Shown piece by piece: positions 7,424 through 13,300 of a DNA stretch of 64,000 nucleotides; positions within the stretch are counted from its first letter, which is position 1; each line of letters begins with the position of its first letter. This DNA is from Paenibacillus silviterrae. GTDB lineage: Bacteria; Bacillota; Bacilli; Paenibacillales; NBRC-103111. The stretch lies in the NCBI RefSeq assembly GCF_030167925.1, contig NZ_JASKUT010000001.1:3472001-3536000 (forward strand). The letters are read 5' to 3'. A model generated the notes under the pieces. It ran no database searches and was not told where the DNA came from. It saw only the letters and a program-made list of their open reading frames with translations. The position numbers and the translations under genes are program-made.

Positions 7424-8236
7424 TCATACGCTTTTTCGAACATATTCCTCCGGAGACAAGCCAACGATGGCTTTGAAATCCCGAATAAAATGGGAATGAT
7501 CATAATAGCCGAGCTCCAGCGATAAATCTACCCATTCGGCTACCTCCCCGTGCTCTATCCGCTCCGCGGCTTCATGCAAACGATATCGCTGAATGACGTT
7601 CTTGGGACTGACCCCTACATAACGCTCGAACAACCGCTGCAAGGAACGTTTGTGCAGGCCGCACCGCCTGACGACATCATCCACCCTCAGGATGCTGCGA
7701 TCGTCCCGAATCTGATAAACGAGACTGCTTACCAGCGCAATGTTCGGATCCCGCTCGGGTAAGCAATTCAAAAAGAAATCATCCACCCGCCGGACCGCCG
7801 CATCGTCTCCCTCATGTACCGAAAATAACGTTCTCTCCAGCTGTTTACTTGGTTCCCCAAACACGGTTTCCACAGGAACGACTCGTCCCGTTATGCCTGC
7901 CACCGTGCTTCGCCAAAACGGCTGAAAGCCTCCGGGCTTAAACTTGACTCCAACCACACTGCCTTGACCCTGCAGCAGATGGGTTGATGTCGTATGAGCA
8001 ATCCCGTAAATGGCGCTGGCGCCGGGCTCAAATACCAAATTAACGTTTGGATGGGCGATGACCGTTTGGGCATACGGGGGCTCGCCGCGCAAATCCCAGC
8101 GAACGATCCAATAATGCTGGATAAAATAAGCCGTCTCCTCGGAAGGAAGATGTCTAGTAAGCGTATATTTTTGTTCGCCTGCCTGCCTTCGAAGGATTCC
8201 TTTTGATTTGGGCAGCTCAGGAGAAGGGCTTGTCAT
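7424..8236 (-). CDS. AraC-family transcriptional regulator with N-terminal DUF6597-like domain
   Basis: A 270-residue DNA-binding regulator. The N-terminal half (about 1-150; PNVNLVFEPGASAIYGI, VVGVKFKPGGFQPFW) resembles the sensor half of regulators in which a beta-barrel precedes HTH_18. The C-terminus (about 175-265) has two helix-turn-helix units, SILRVDDVVRRCGLHKRSLQRLF and WVDLSLELGYYDHSHFIRDF, ending in GLSPEEYVRKS, the classic AraC signature. The ATG at 8236 is preferred because GGAGG lies ten bases upstream; the ATG at 8260 has no such site. It diverges from the START-domain gene at 8355, which is its likeliest target. No inducer can be read from the sequence. Confidence 0.85.
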   Translation of the reverse strand: MTSPSPELPKSKGILRRQAGEQKYTLTRHLPSEETAYFIQHYWIVRWDLRGEPPYAQTVIAHPNVNLVFEPGASAIYGIAHTTSTHLLQGQGSVVGVKFKPGGFQPFWRSTVAGITGRVVPVETVFGEPSKQLERTLFSVHEGDDAAVRRVDDFFLNCLPERDPNIALVSSLVYQIRDDRSILRVDDVVRRCGLHKRSLQRLFERYVGVSPKNVIQRYRLHEAAERIEHGEVAEWVDLSLELGYYDHSHFIRDFKAIVGLSPEEYVRKSV

Positions 8237-8354
8237 AGCGTGAGGCCTCCGTTGTCGCATTTTTACAATACAGGGGAACCATAATTGCTTATAGTTAGAG
8301 TATCAGCTGCTGCACTCGATGACAATGATATTTTGCGGCTATGGGAGGTAAACT

Positions 8355-8807
8355 ATGAACGAATTGGTATATCATTTCTACATTAATGCAAGTCCTCAGA
8401 GGGTATGGGAGGTGTTTGTTTCGGACGAGGGAGTCAAGCAAACCTTCTTCGGCTGCACAATTCGCTCCAGCTTCCGGGTCGGGGAGGAGTTCGCTTATAT
8501 CGGGCCTGGGAACGACGGAGATGAAACGGTTCATGTCTACGGAACCATTCTGGCCTTCGAACCGGGCAAGGTATTCAGCTATGCCGAGCATCCGGGGCCC
8601 AGTTATCGTGAGAATCACGCCGAGCTTGAAACCCGCGTAACCATGACGCTTGAGCCTTACGGTGAATGTACGAAGCTGACGCTGGTGAATGACCAATGGC
8701 CGGAAGGGCATCCTTCCTATCAGAGTACGCAGGAGCATTGGCCTATGATTTTGAGCAATATTAAAACCTACGCCGAAACAGGGAAGACACTGAATTTCGG
8801 ATGGTAA
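8355..8807 (+). CDS. SRPBCC (AHSA1/START-like) domain protein
   Basis: A 150-residue protein of the helix-grip fold, which forms a hydrophobic ligand cavity. MNELVYHFYINASPQRVWEVF is the standard opening of activator-of-Hsp90-ATPase-1-like proteins, followed by VKQTFFGC and a C-terminal helix ending in KTYAETGK. Small proteins of this group often partner with ArsR or AraC regulators and may bind lipids or aromatic compounds; the ligand here is unknown. The ribosome site TGGGAGG precedes the ATG. It is divergent from the AraC-type regulator and ends at a terminator shared with the DoxX gene. A second, more distant family member occurs at 10735. Confidence 0.8.
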   Translation: MNELVYHFYINASPQRVWEVFVSDEGVKQTFFGCTIRSSFRVGEEFAYIGPGNDGDETVHVYGTILAFEPGKVFSYAEHPGPSYRENHAELETRVTMTLEPYGECTKLTLVNDQWPEGHPSYQSTQEHWPMILSNIKTYAETGKTLNFGW

Positions 8808-8810
8808 AGG

Positions 8811-8850
8811 AAAAAGGCTGGACCGCGGAAGCTACGGGTCCAGCCTTTGT
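8811..8850. terminator. Bidirectional terminator between the SRPBCC and DoxX genes
   Basis: A perfect 12-bp stem AAAGGCTGGACC / GGTCCAGCCTTT (8813-8824 / 8837-8848), A-rich on the left and T-rich on the right, suits both converging genes. Confidence 0.9.
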
Positions 8851-8854
8851 TTAG

Positions 8855-9394
8855 TTAAGCGGTGGTCGGTGCCGCACCGGCTCCGGTATTGGTTGCTTTC
8901 GGTTTGTTCTTACGGGCAAAGGCTTTGCGAAGGATCGGCAGCAGGTAGTAGTCAACACCGAAGCGTCCTGCATTCGCTGCACCAGCGATAACGACCATGC
9001 CCAGGAGGATTAACCAAGGGTTCGTGCTTACGGTTCCGGCGAACATGAACATGAAGTTCATCATGAGTCCGAAGAAAGCGGCCGCCGTGGTCAAGCATCC
9101 GAGGATGAGGCCGAGGCCTACCAGAAATTCCCCGAGCGGAATCAGGACGTTAATGATCTTTACGTTCGGCAGGGCGAAGTTGTTCACGAAGGCGGTGAAG
9201 GTCGGGTATACGAGCTCGTTGGTTGCTTTGTCGACAATCGGTTTTGCAACGGCATTCTTCAGGAAGCCTCCCGCATCGAACCCGCCGGTCAGCTTGTGCC
9301 AGCCGGCCGTGAGCCATTCATACCCGAGGTACAGTCTCACGAAGAGCAGCAAGCCGGCTGCGTATTTGTTTTCTCTGATAAAGGTTCCTAACAT
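8855..9394 (-). CDS. DoxX family integral membrane protein (copy 1, intact)
   Basis: A 179-residue membrane protein with four to five hydrophobic segments (about 13-30, 80-100, 102-125, 130-150). The opening VRLYLGYEWLTAGWHKLTGG and the segment CLTTAAAFFGLMMNFMFMFAG followed by GRFGVDYYLLPILRK fit the DoxX/thiosulfate:quinone oxidoreductase-like group, which is linked to respiratory or thiol stress functions. The true start is the ATG at 9394, nine bases after AAAGGAG; the ATG at 9403 touches the ribosome site. Upstream are a Rex-like box and an FNR/CRP-type box, so redox or oxygen control is likely. A decayed tandem copy lies directly upstream. Confidence 0.88.
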   Translation of the reverse strand: MLGTFIRENKYAAGLLLFVRLYLGYEWLTAGWHKLTGGFDAGGFLKNAVAKPIVDKATNELVYPTFTAFVNNFALPNVKIINVLIPLGEFLVGLGLILGCLTTAAAFFGLMMNFMFMFAGTVSTNPWLILLGMVVIAGAANAGRFGVDYYLLPILRKAFARKNKPKATNTGAGAAPTTA

Positions 9395-9416
9395 GGTAAC
9401 CATCTCCTTTAATGGA

Positions 9417-9434
9417 TAGTGAATATTTTCACAA
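9417..9434. promoter_or_regulatory. Rex-like operator in the leader of DoxX copy 1
   Basis: The sequence TAGTGAATATTTTCACAA matches TTGTGAA-N4-TTCACAA at 13 of 14 defined positions. Rex represses in oxidised (low NADH) conditions in Gram-positive bacteria. It lies 23 bp upstream of the start codon, downstream of the predicted transcription start. Confidence 0.65.
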
Positions 9435-9567
9435 GTTCTTTTAAAAAATATATGCGGTCTATCGCTGTGCTTGAGAAAGCTGCTTATTAAGAATGGATTG
9501 CCGTTTCCTGTTCATGACGTCTGATCCCTTCCTTTACTCTGACTTGCTTGATCCTTGCTACACCTTT

Positions 9568-9610
9568 ATCTTAACACCGGTTGCAAGAGGTGTATGTGAC
9601 TTTTCTCACA
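9568..9610 (-). promoter_or_regulatory. FNR/CRP-type box with spaced -10 for DoxX copy 1
   Basis: TGTGA-CTTTTC-TCACA (9595-9610) is a perfect TGTGA-N6-TCACA site. On the minus strand TAAGAT (9573-9568) ends 34.5 bp from the site centre, putting the centre near -41.5 of the predicted start, the class II activator position. Confidence 0.7.
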
Positions 9611-9653
9611 TCGTCTGCATCAAGCAAAAAATGATTTTTTAACTGAGAAGGCT

Positions 9654-10040
9654 CTATCTTATGGCAGGTCTGGCAGCAGCTCCGGCGCCCGGATTCTTCA
9701 TATTCGGCTTGTTCTTATGAGTGAACACCTTGCGAAGAACCGGCAGCAGGTAGTAGTCAACACCGAAGCGTCCTGCATTGGCACCGGCCAAGACTACCAC
9801 GCCGCCCAGCAGCACCAGCCAAGGGTTCGTGCTTACGGTTCCGGCAAACATGAACATGAAGTTCATCATGAGTCCGAAGAAAGCAGCCGCGGTGGTCAAG
9901 CAGCCGAGGATGAGACCAAGTCCTACCAGAAATTCGCATCTTGACGTTCGGCAATGCGAAGTTGTTCACGAAAGCGGTAAAGGTCGGATATACTAGCTCG
10001 TTGGTTGCTTTATCAACAATTGGCTTCGCTATCCTAACAT
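9654..10040 (-). pseudogene. Decayed tandem copy of the DoxX gene (copy 2)
   Basis: The region is nearly identical to copy 1 in pieces but carries at least two deletions. After the intact ribosome site AAAGGAG and start ATG (10040), the reading MLG runs straight into a stop, because the first two membrane segments are missing. The AKPIVDKATNELVYPTFTAF part follows, and then a second deletion within the IINVLIPLGE segment shifts the frame. The 3' part (9654-9899) remains open and still reads CLTTAAAFFGLMMNF to GRFGVDYYLLPVLRK. The promoter with FNR/CRP-type and Rex-like boxes is preserved. This looks like a recent tandem duplication in which one copy was lost. Confidence 0.88.
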
Positions 10041-10060
10041 GATAACCATCTCCTTTTGGT

Positions 10061-10078
10061 ATGTGAATATTTTCACTT
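10061..10078. promoter_or_regulatory. Rex-like operator in the leader of DoxX copy 2
   Basis: The sequence ATGTGAATATTTTCACTT fits TTGTGAA-N4-TTCACAA with a few changes and sits at the same place relative to the start as the site of copy 1. The central TGAATATTTTCAC is identical. Confidence 0.55.
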
Positions 10079-10220
10079 ATTTATGAAAAAGAAGGCTTTA
10101 GTAACTAGGTCAGTTGAGAAAGCGTCGGAGCGTGGAGGATCTTTCGATTGTTCTCATGGCTTCTGATCCCTCTTTCTTGCTTGATGTTTTGCCTTGTGTT
10201 TCCTTCCTTGCTACACCCTT

Positions 10221-10263
10221 ATCTTAGCACGGAGCAAACCCATCGTATGTGATATGAATCACA
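10221..10263 (-). promoter_or_regulatory. FNR/CRP-type box with spaced -10 for DoxX copy 2
   Basis: TGTGA-TATGAA-TCACA (10248-10263) is a perfect half-site pair with a different spacer from copy 1. The TAAGAT element (10226-10221 on the minus strand) has the same 34.5-bp distance to the site centre. Conservation of half-sites and spacing while the spacer diverged supports function. Confidence 0.7.
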
Positions 10264-10317
10264 AGGATTTTATTTTTTCATTTTTTCGCAAACGTCCAAT
10301 CCCTTTACCTTCCTTGG

Positions 10318-10326
10318 CATACAATA
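10318..10326 (+). promoter_or_regulatory. Possible sigma-E/K -10 element for the YjcZ-type gene
   Basis: CATACAATA matches the mother-cell sigma -10 pattern (cATACAnT). No convincing -35 was found at the right distance, so this is tentative. Confidence 0.3.
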
Positions 10327-10358
10327 CAGAAGTTTGTTTGGAAGGGAGGCAGCTATCC

Positions 10359-10469
10359 ATGACCTATGCAGGCGGTGTTGGTGTTGGTGCAGGCGCTGGT
10401 TACAGCAGCGCAGGTGTGGTTCTCGTACTGTTCATTCTCCTCGTTATCATTACTCGCACATTTATTTAA
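10359..10469 (+). CDS. YjcZ-family small sporulation protein
   Basis: A 36-residue protein: a Gly/Ala/Val-rich N-terminus (MTYAGGVGVGAGAGYSSAG) followed by one hydrophobic helix (VVLVLFILLVIITRTF). Tiny single-span proteins with this Gly-rich head and FILLVI tail form the YjcZ family, found in spore-forming bacilli and made during sporulation. GGGAGG lies nine bases before the ATG and a terminator follows. The frame continues open upstream, but only this start has a ribosome site. A possible mother-cell sigma -10 lies just upstream. Confidence 0.8.
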   Translation: MTYAGGVGVGAGAGYSSAGVVLVLFILLVIITRTFI

Positions 10470-10477
10470 TGAAAGCA

Positions 10478-10511
10478 GGCCGGCCTTATTGTTAGGGTCG
10501 GCCCCTTTTTT
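10478..10511 (+). terminator. Terminator after the YjcZ-type gene
   Basis: The GGCCGGCC / GGTCGGCC stem with a short loop is followed by a run of seven T residues. Confidence 0.85.
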
Positions 10512-10649
10512 TGCCCAAACGATTCCTAGAAGCTCATCCAAGCTGCCGATAGCCTCTAGTTTAGTGTTTTTCCTCCTATTTCACACCAGCTCTCATAAAA
10601 TTGGGACATACTAAGAGCAAAGCCTGTTATCTATTTTCCGCCTACCCCT

Positions 10650-10703
10650 TGACGCGAAACCAAATGGTTTCGTATAATTTAATTATGAAACCTTTTAGTT
10701 TCG
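10650..10703 (+). promoter_or_regulatory. Promoter with two GAAACC/GGTTTC operator palindromes
   Basis: TTGACG (10650-10655) and TATAAT (10674-10679) are 18 bp apart. The spacer is a perfect 18-bp palindrome CGAAACCAAATGGTTTCG (10656-10673). A degenerate second copy, TGAAACCTTTTAGTTTCG, lies at 10686-10703 over the transcription start. The layout is typical of ArsR-type autorepression by the gene at 11164. Confidence 0.75.
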
Positions 10704-10734
10704 CAATAATATATCATTCAGGAGGCCACCACTG

Positions 10735-11160
10735 ATGCCACAAAACGATCAAGCTACCTTACCGGATATTCGACAAACCATTGAACTGAAAGCGCCGCTG
10801 CAAAAAGTGTGGGCCGCCGTCTCTTCTTCCGAAGGGATTGAAAAATGGTTTATGCCCAATGATTTTCAACCGGAGCTGGGCTATGAGTTTACCCTTCGTT
10901 CCCCTTATGAAAATTCTCCTTGCAAGGTCATCGAAATTAATCCTCCTCATTTGCTCGTATTCACTTGGGGCGAGGATTGGGTCATCACCTTCGAGCTGAA
11001 GGAAATCGACGGCGGCACCGAATTTACGCTGATTCATTCCGGTTGGATTGCCGGGAAAACAACGGTTACGGGAGACACACACAATGTCATTCGCGACCGC
11101 ATGAACGGTGGTTGGAATTCTGCCGTACTTCCAAGATTGAAAGCTTACGTCGAGGCGTAA
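10735..11160 (+). CDS. SRPBCC (AHSA1-like) domain protein, co-transcribed with an ArsR regulator
   Basis: A 141-residue helix-grip protein. RQTIELKAPLQKVWAAVSSS, GIEKWFM and the C-terminal GWNSAVLPRLKAYVEA are characteristic of AHSA1/SRPBCC proteins of the type commonly paired with ArsR repressors. AGGAGG lies eight bases before the ATG. The stop is three bases before the start of the ArsR gene, so the two are coupled. The promoter contains two GAAACC-type palindromes. A role in binding a small hydrophobic molecule is the usual suggestion for the fold; nothing in the sequence tells which. Confidence 0.82.
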   Translation: MPQNDQATLPDIRQTIELKAPLQKVWAAVSSSEGIEKWFMPNDFQPELGYEFTLRSPYENSPCKVIEINPPHLLVFTWGEDWVITFELKEIDGGTEFTLIHSGWIAGKTTVTGDTHNVIRDRMNGGWNSAVLPRLKAYVEA

Positions 11161-11163
11161 GGC

Positions 11164-11523
11164 ATGACAGCTTCTGCCGCGAAGCATGATGTGTTTCAAG
11201 CGATTGCGGACCCGACACGCCGTCAGTTAATCAGCATGCTGGCCGATAAGGAGATGCCGGTTACGGTCATCAGCAGCCACTTTCCCATGAGCCGAACAGC
11301 GGTGTCCAAGCATCTTCGGGTGCTTGCGGAGGCCGGGCTCGTCAGCGAAAAGAAGGTCGGACGCGAAACCCGGTACAGCCTGCAGCCGGAGCCGCTGCTT
11401 GAGCTGAAGCGCTGGCTTGCCTACTACGAGCGATTCTGGGAAAACCGGCTCCAGGTGCTCAAGCATTTGGTGGAGGAAGACGAGACCGCTCCCGCTGCGG
11501 AAGGTCCTCGTCTTGTGGAATAA
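11164..11523 (+). CDS. ArsR-family winged-helix repressor
   Basis: A 119-residue winged-helix regulator. The core FQAIADPTRRQLISMLADKE, the recognition helix SRTAVSKHLRVLAEAGLVSE and the wing GRETRYSLQPEPL are standard ArsR/HTH_20 features. No metal-binding CXC motif is present, so it is not an arsenic/cadmium sensor of the classic kind; it belongs with the metal-independent members paired with SRPBCC genes. It most likely binds the palindromes at 10656-10703 and represses its own operon. A terminator follows directly. Confidence 0.88.
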   Translation: MTASAAKHDVFQAIADPTRRQLISMLADKEMPVTVISSHFPMSRTAVSKHLRVLAEAGLVSEKKVGRETRYSLQPEPLLELKRWLAYYERFWENRLQVLKHLVEEDETAPAAEGPRLVE

Positions 11524-11556
11524 AAGCTTCCCGTTGGGGAGCTTTTTCTTTTTTTC
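11523..11556 (+). terminator. Terminator after the ArsR gene
   Basis: The stem AAAGCTTCCC / GGGGAGCTTT has a three-base loop and is followed by a long T-rich tract. Confidence 0.85.
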
Positions 11557-11625
11557 TACGAAACGGGGAAGACTATGCGGCGTATAGGTAGAATAAATGA
11601 ATTTTGCGCTTGAGGAGTGGTGTAT

Positions 11626-12417
11626 ATGGTAGAGTCTCGGGAGGAGCTTACAGCCGCGTTGCGTCAGGTGGAGGCTTGGGAAGCCGGCCAGAAGGATCTG
11701 TGGTTCTGGGAGAAGCTGGGCCGTTTGCCCTTCGAGGTGCTTGATCGAATTACACCCCAGTCGATTCAGACGAAGATTGGCGAAGCGCTTGGCGACCTCG
11801 GCGCTTATGTGCAATCCGGCGGGCAGTATCTTGTGTCGGATACTTCGGTACTGAAGGCCTTCCAAGCCAAGGTGCCGGACGTGACATTTGAGGAAATCCG
11901 CGGCTTGCCTATCCGTACGATGGATGCAGTGGCGGAAGAAATTTCGCGCCGAAGCACGCTGGCTGCAACGGCCCAAGGAGCGACCACAGGCTTCGGCGGC
12001 GTGCTGACGCTGGCCATTGATATTCCTGCGATTCTTGGGATGTCGCTGAAGCTGATTCAGGAAATCGCTCTCGCTTACGGCTATGACCCTCGCGAGCAGC
12101 ATGAGCGGGCTTTCGTCATCAAATGTCTGCAATTCGCCTCCTCCGACATCGTCGGGAAGAAGGCGATCCTTCACGAGCTAGGCCATTACGGTCAGCAAGA
12201 AGCACAAAACCAGATGATTTCCCAGCTTCAGGGCTGGCGGGAGGTATTCCAGACGTACCGGGATAACTTCGCATGGAAAAAGCTGTTCCAGCTGGTGCCG
12301 GTGCTTGGCATGTTCTTCGGCGCTTACGTGAACCGCTCGGCGATTCAGGATTTGGCCGAAGCCGGACAAATGCTGTACCGGAAGCGCAGAATCCTGGAAC
12401 GGCTGCAGGCCGAATAG
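11626..12417 (+). CDS. EcsC family protein
   Basis: A 263-residue protein resembling EcsC, the third member of the ecsABC locus in bacilli, whose molecular role is unsettled. The segment ATAQGATTGFGGVLTLAIDI, then PAILGMSLKLIQEIALAYGY and later LVPVLGMFFGAYVNRSAI, form two Gly-rich hydrophobic stretches (about 120-155 and 220-245) characteristic of the family. GAGGAG lies eight bases before the ATG at 11626, and two upstream GTG codons are in frame but overlap the ribosome site. No ecsAB transporter genes are nearby, so it stands alone here. It ends at a bidirectional terminator. Confidence 0.8.
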   Translation: MVESREELTAALRQVEAWEAGQKDLWFWEKLGRLPFEVLDRITPQSIQTKIGEALGDLGAYVQSGGQYLVSDTSVLKAFQAKVPDVTFEEIRGLPIRTMDAVAEEISRRSTLAATAQGATTGFGGVLTLAIDIPAILGMSLKLIQEIALAYGYDPREQHERAFVIKCLQFASSDIVGKKAILHELGHYGQQEAQNQMISQLQGWREVFQTYRDNFAWKKLFQLVPVLGMFFGAYVNRSAIQDLAEAGQMLYRKRRILERLQAE

Positions 12418-12474
12418 CACAAAAACACCGCAGCGGCCATGGTCTGGACCATGGAATCGCACGGTGTTTTTGTG
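12418..12474. terminator. Bidirectional terminator between EcsC-like and DoxX genes
   Basis: The 13-bp perfect stem CACAAAAACACCG / CGGTGTTTTTGTG contains an inner CCATGGTC / GACCATGG pairing. The A and T runs inside the arms suit both directions. Confidence 0.8.
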
Positions 12475-12484
12475 CTGCTTTATG

Positions 12485-12886
12485 TTACATAAGTGCATCC
12501 AGTGAATAGGCGCCGGCACCGGTTAAAGCAACACCGACAGCAACGGCGAGAAGCACGAGCGGGTACTCATATCCATTGGAGGTTGCCCAAATCCCGTTGG
12601 GACCGTGCACCTTGAAGATGGCAACGAGCATCGTAAGCGCAATGAGCACCGCGGCGACCGGAGTAAATAAACCTGCCGCGAACAACAGCCCGCCGATCAG
12701 CTCCATAAGCCCCGCCATGACTGCCATAGCGACGCCCGGCTTGATACCGATCGATTCCATCCAGCCGCCTGTTCCTTTCGGGCCATAGCCGCCGAACCAG
12801 CCGAACAGCTTCTGCGCCCCGTGCCCTACAAACAACAGCCCGATCACCAAACGAACAATCAATAATCCTAATCCCATAGCTACCAT
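12485..12886 (-). CDS. DoxX family membrane protein (third member, CatD/YfiD-like type)
   Basis: A 133-residue protein with four membrane segments. LLIVRLVIGLLFVGHGAQKLFGWFGG is the canonical DoxX opening, followed by MAVMAGLMELIGGLLFAAGLFTP and a last span near the C-terminus. It is closer to the short DoxX proteins found beside dioxygenases or under YodB/MhqR-type control in bacilli than to copies 1 and 2. The ATG at 12886 follows AGGAGGTAG. Two inverted repeats with ATCTT/AAGAT arms lie upstream, suggesting a MarR-type repressor responding to quinones or electrophiles; that regulator is not in the window. Confidence 0.87.
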   Translation of the reverse strand: MVAMGLGLLIVRLVIGLLFVGHGAQKLFGWFGGYGPKGTGGWMESIGIKPGVAMAVMAGLMELIGGLLFAAGLFTPVAAVLIALTMLVAIFKVHGPNGIWATSNGYEYPLVLLAVAVGVALTGAGAYSLDALM

Positions 12887-12915
12887 AATACCATCTACCT
12901 CCTATAAATTTAAGA

Positions 12916-12931
12916 ATCTTTAATTTAAGAT
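12916..12931. promoter_or_regulatory. Inverted repeat ATCTT-N6-AAGAT (proximal)
   Basis: ATCTTTAATTTAAGAT is a 16-bp near-palindrome about 30 bp upstream of the DoxX start. Its arms resemble MhqR-type MarR operators. The 184 bp between it and the promoter at 13116 contain only the second repeat and AT-rich sequence. Confidence 0.5.
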
Positions 12932-13005
12932 ATTTAGCAGTTTTGAAGGCTGCTCTAGAAAGCAACCTTTTAAGTGCATTTTTTTATTTTATCTCCGCGT
13001 TAAAT

Positions 13006-13021
13006 ATCTTGATTTAAAGAT
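13006..13021. promoter_or_regulatory. Inverted repeat ATCTT-N6-AAGAT (distal, within the probable promoter)
   Basis: ATCTTGATTTAAAGAT repeats the same arms. On the minus strand it falls between a TTGATT -35-like hexamer and TATTTA, a position where a repressor would block transcription of the DoxX gene. Confidence 0.5.
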
Positions 13022-13115
13022 AAATCAAAAACGTCATGCTGTCAACTCTTTTTTTATAACGGCTACAATTTTATTGCTCTTTTTGGTTTCACCACGGAAT
13101 GTGCATTAGCTTCGA

Positions 13116-13145
13116 TTGACGCCCCCGCAGATCAAAGTTTAAGAT
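13116..13145 (+). promoter_or_regulatory. Probable promoter of the MFS transporter leader
   Basis: TTGACG (13116-13121) and TAAGAT (13140-13145) are separated by 18 bp. Transcription would begin near 13152, giving an untranslated leader of about 150 bases with a short upstream coding sequence and hairpins. Confidence 0.45.
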
Positions 13146-13186
13146 GATATCAGATATATATCCCTTCCGCGAAGGAGTTGTCGAGT

Positions 13187-13213
13187 ATGACACAAGCTAG
13201 ACCTCCTTGTTGA
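13187..13213 (+). CDS. Possible eight-residue leader peptide upstream of the MFS transporter
   Basis: GAAGGAG (13171-13177) is followed nine bases later by ATG and the frame MTQARPPC, then TGA. Its ribosome site can pair with CTCCTT inside the same short frame (13203-13208). The leader also holds an inverted repeat just before the transporter's ribosome site. Such an arrangement fits translational or transcriptional attenuation of a drug efflux gene. It is a prediction from position and ribosome site only. Confidence 0.4.
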   Translation: MTQARPPC

Positions 13214-13249
13214 TTTTGAACCTCCACGCGTGCACGTGCCCCTCCGTGC

Positions 13250-13279
13250 TCGTTTTCGTTACCACACCTGCGAAAACGA
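13250..13279 (+). promoter_or_regulatory. Inverted repeat just upstream of the MFS ribosome site
   Basis: The arms TCGTTTTCG / CGAAAACGA (9 bp each, 12-base loop) could form an RNA hairpin or a repressor site five bases before the GAGGAG of the transporter gene. Confidence 0.55.
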
Positions 13280-13300
13280 ACCTATGTGAGGAGTGCACCT

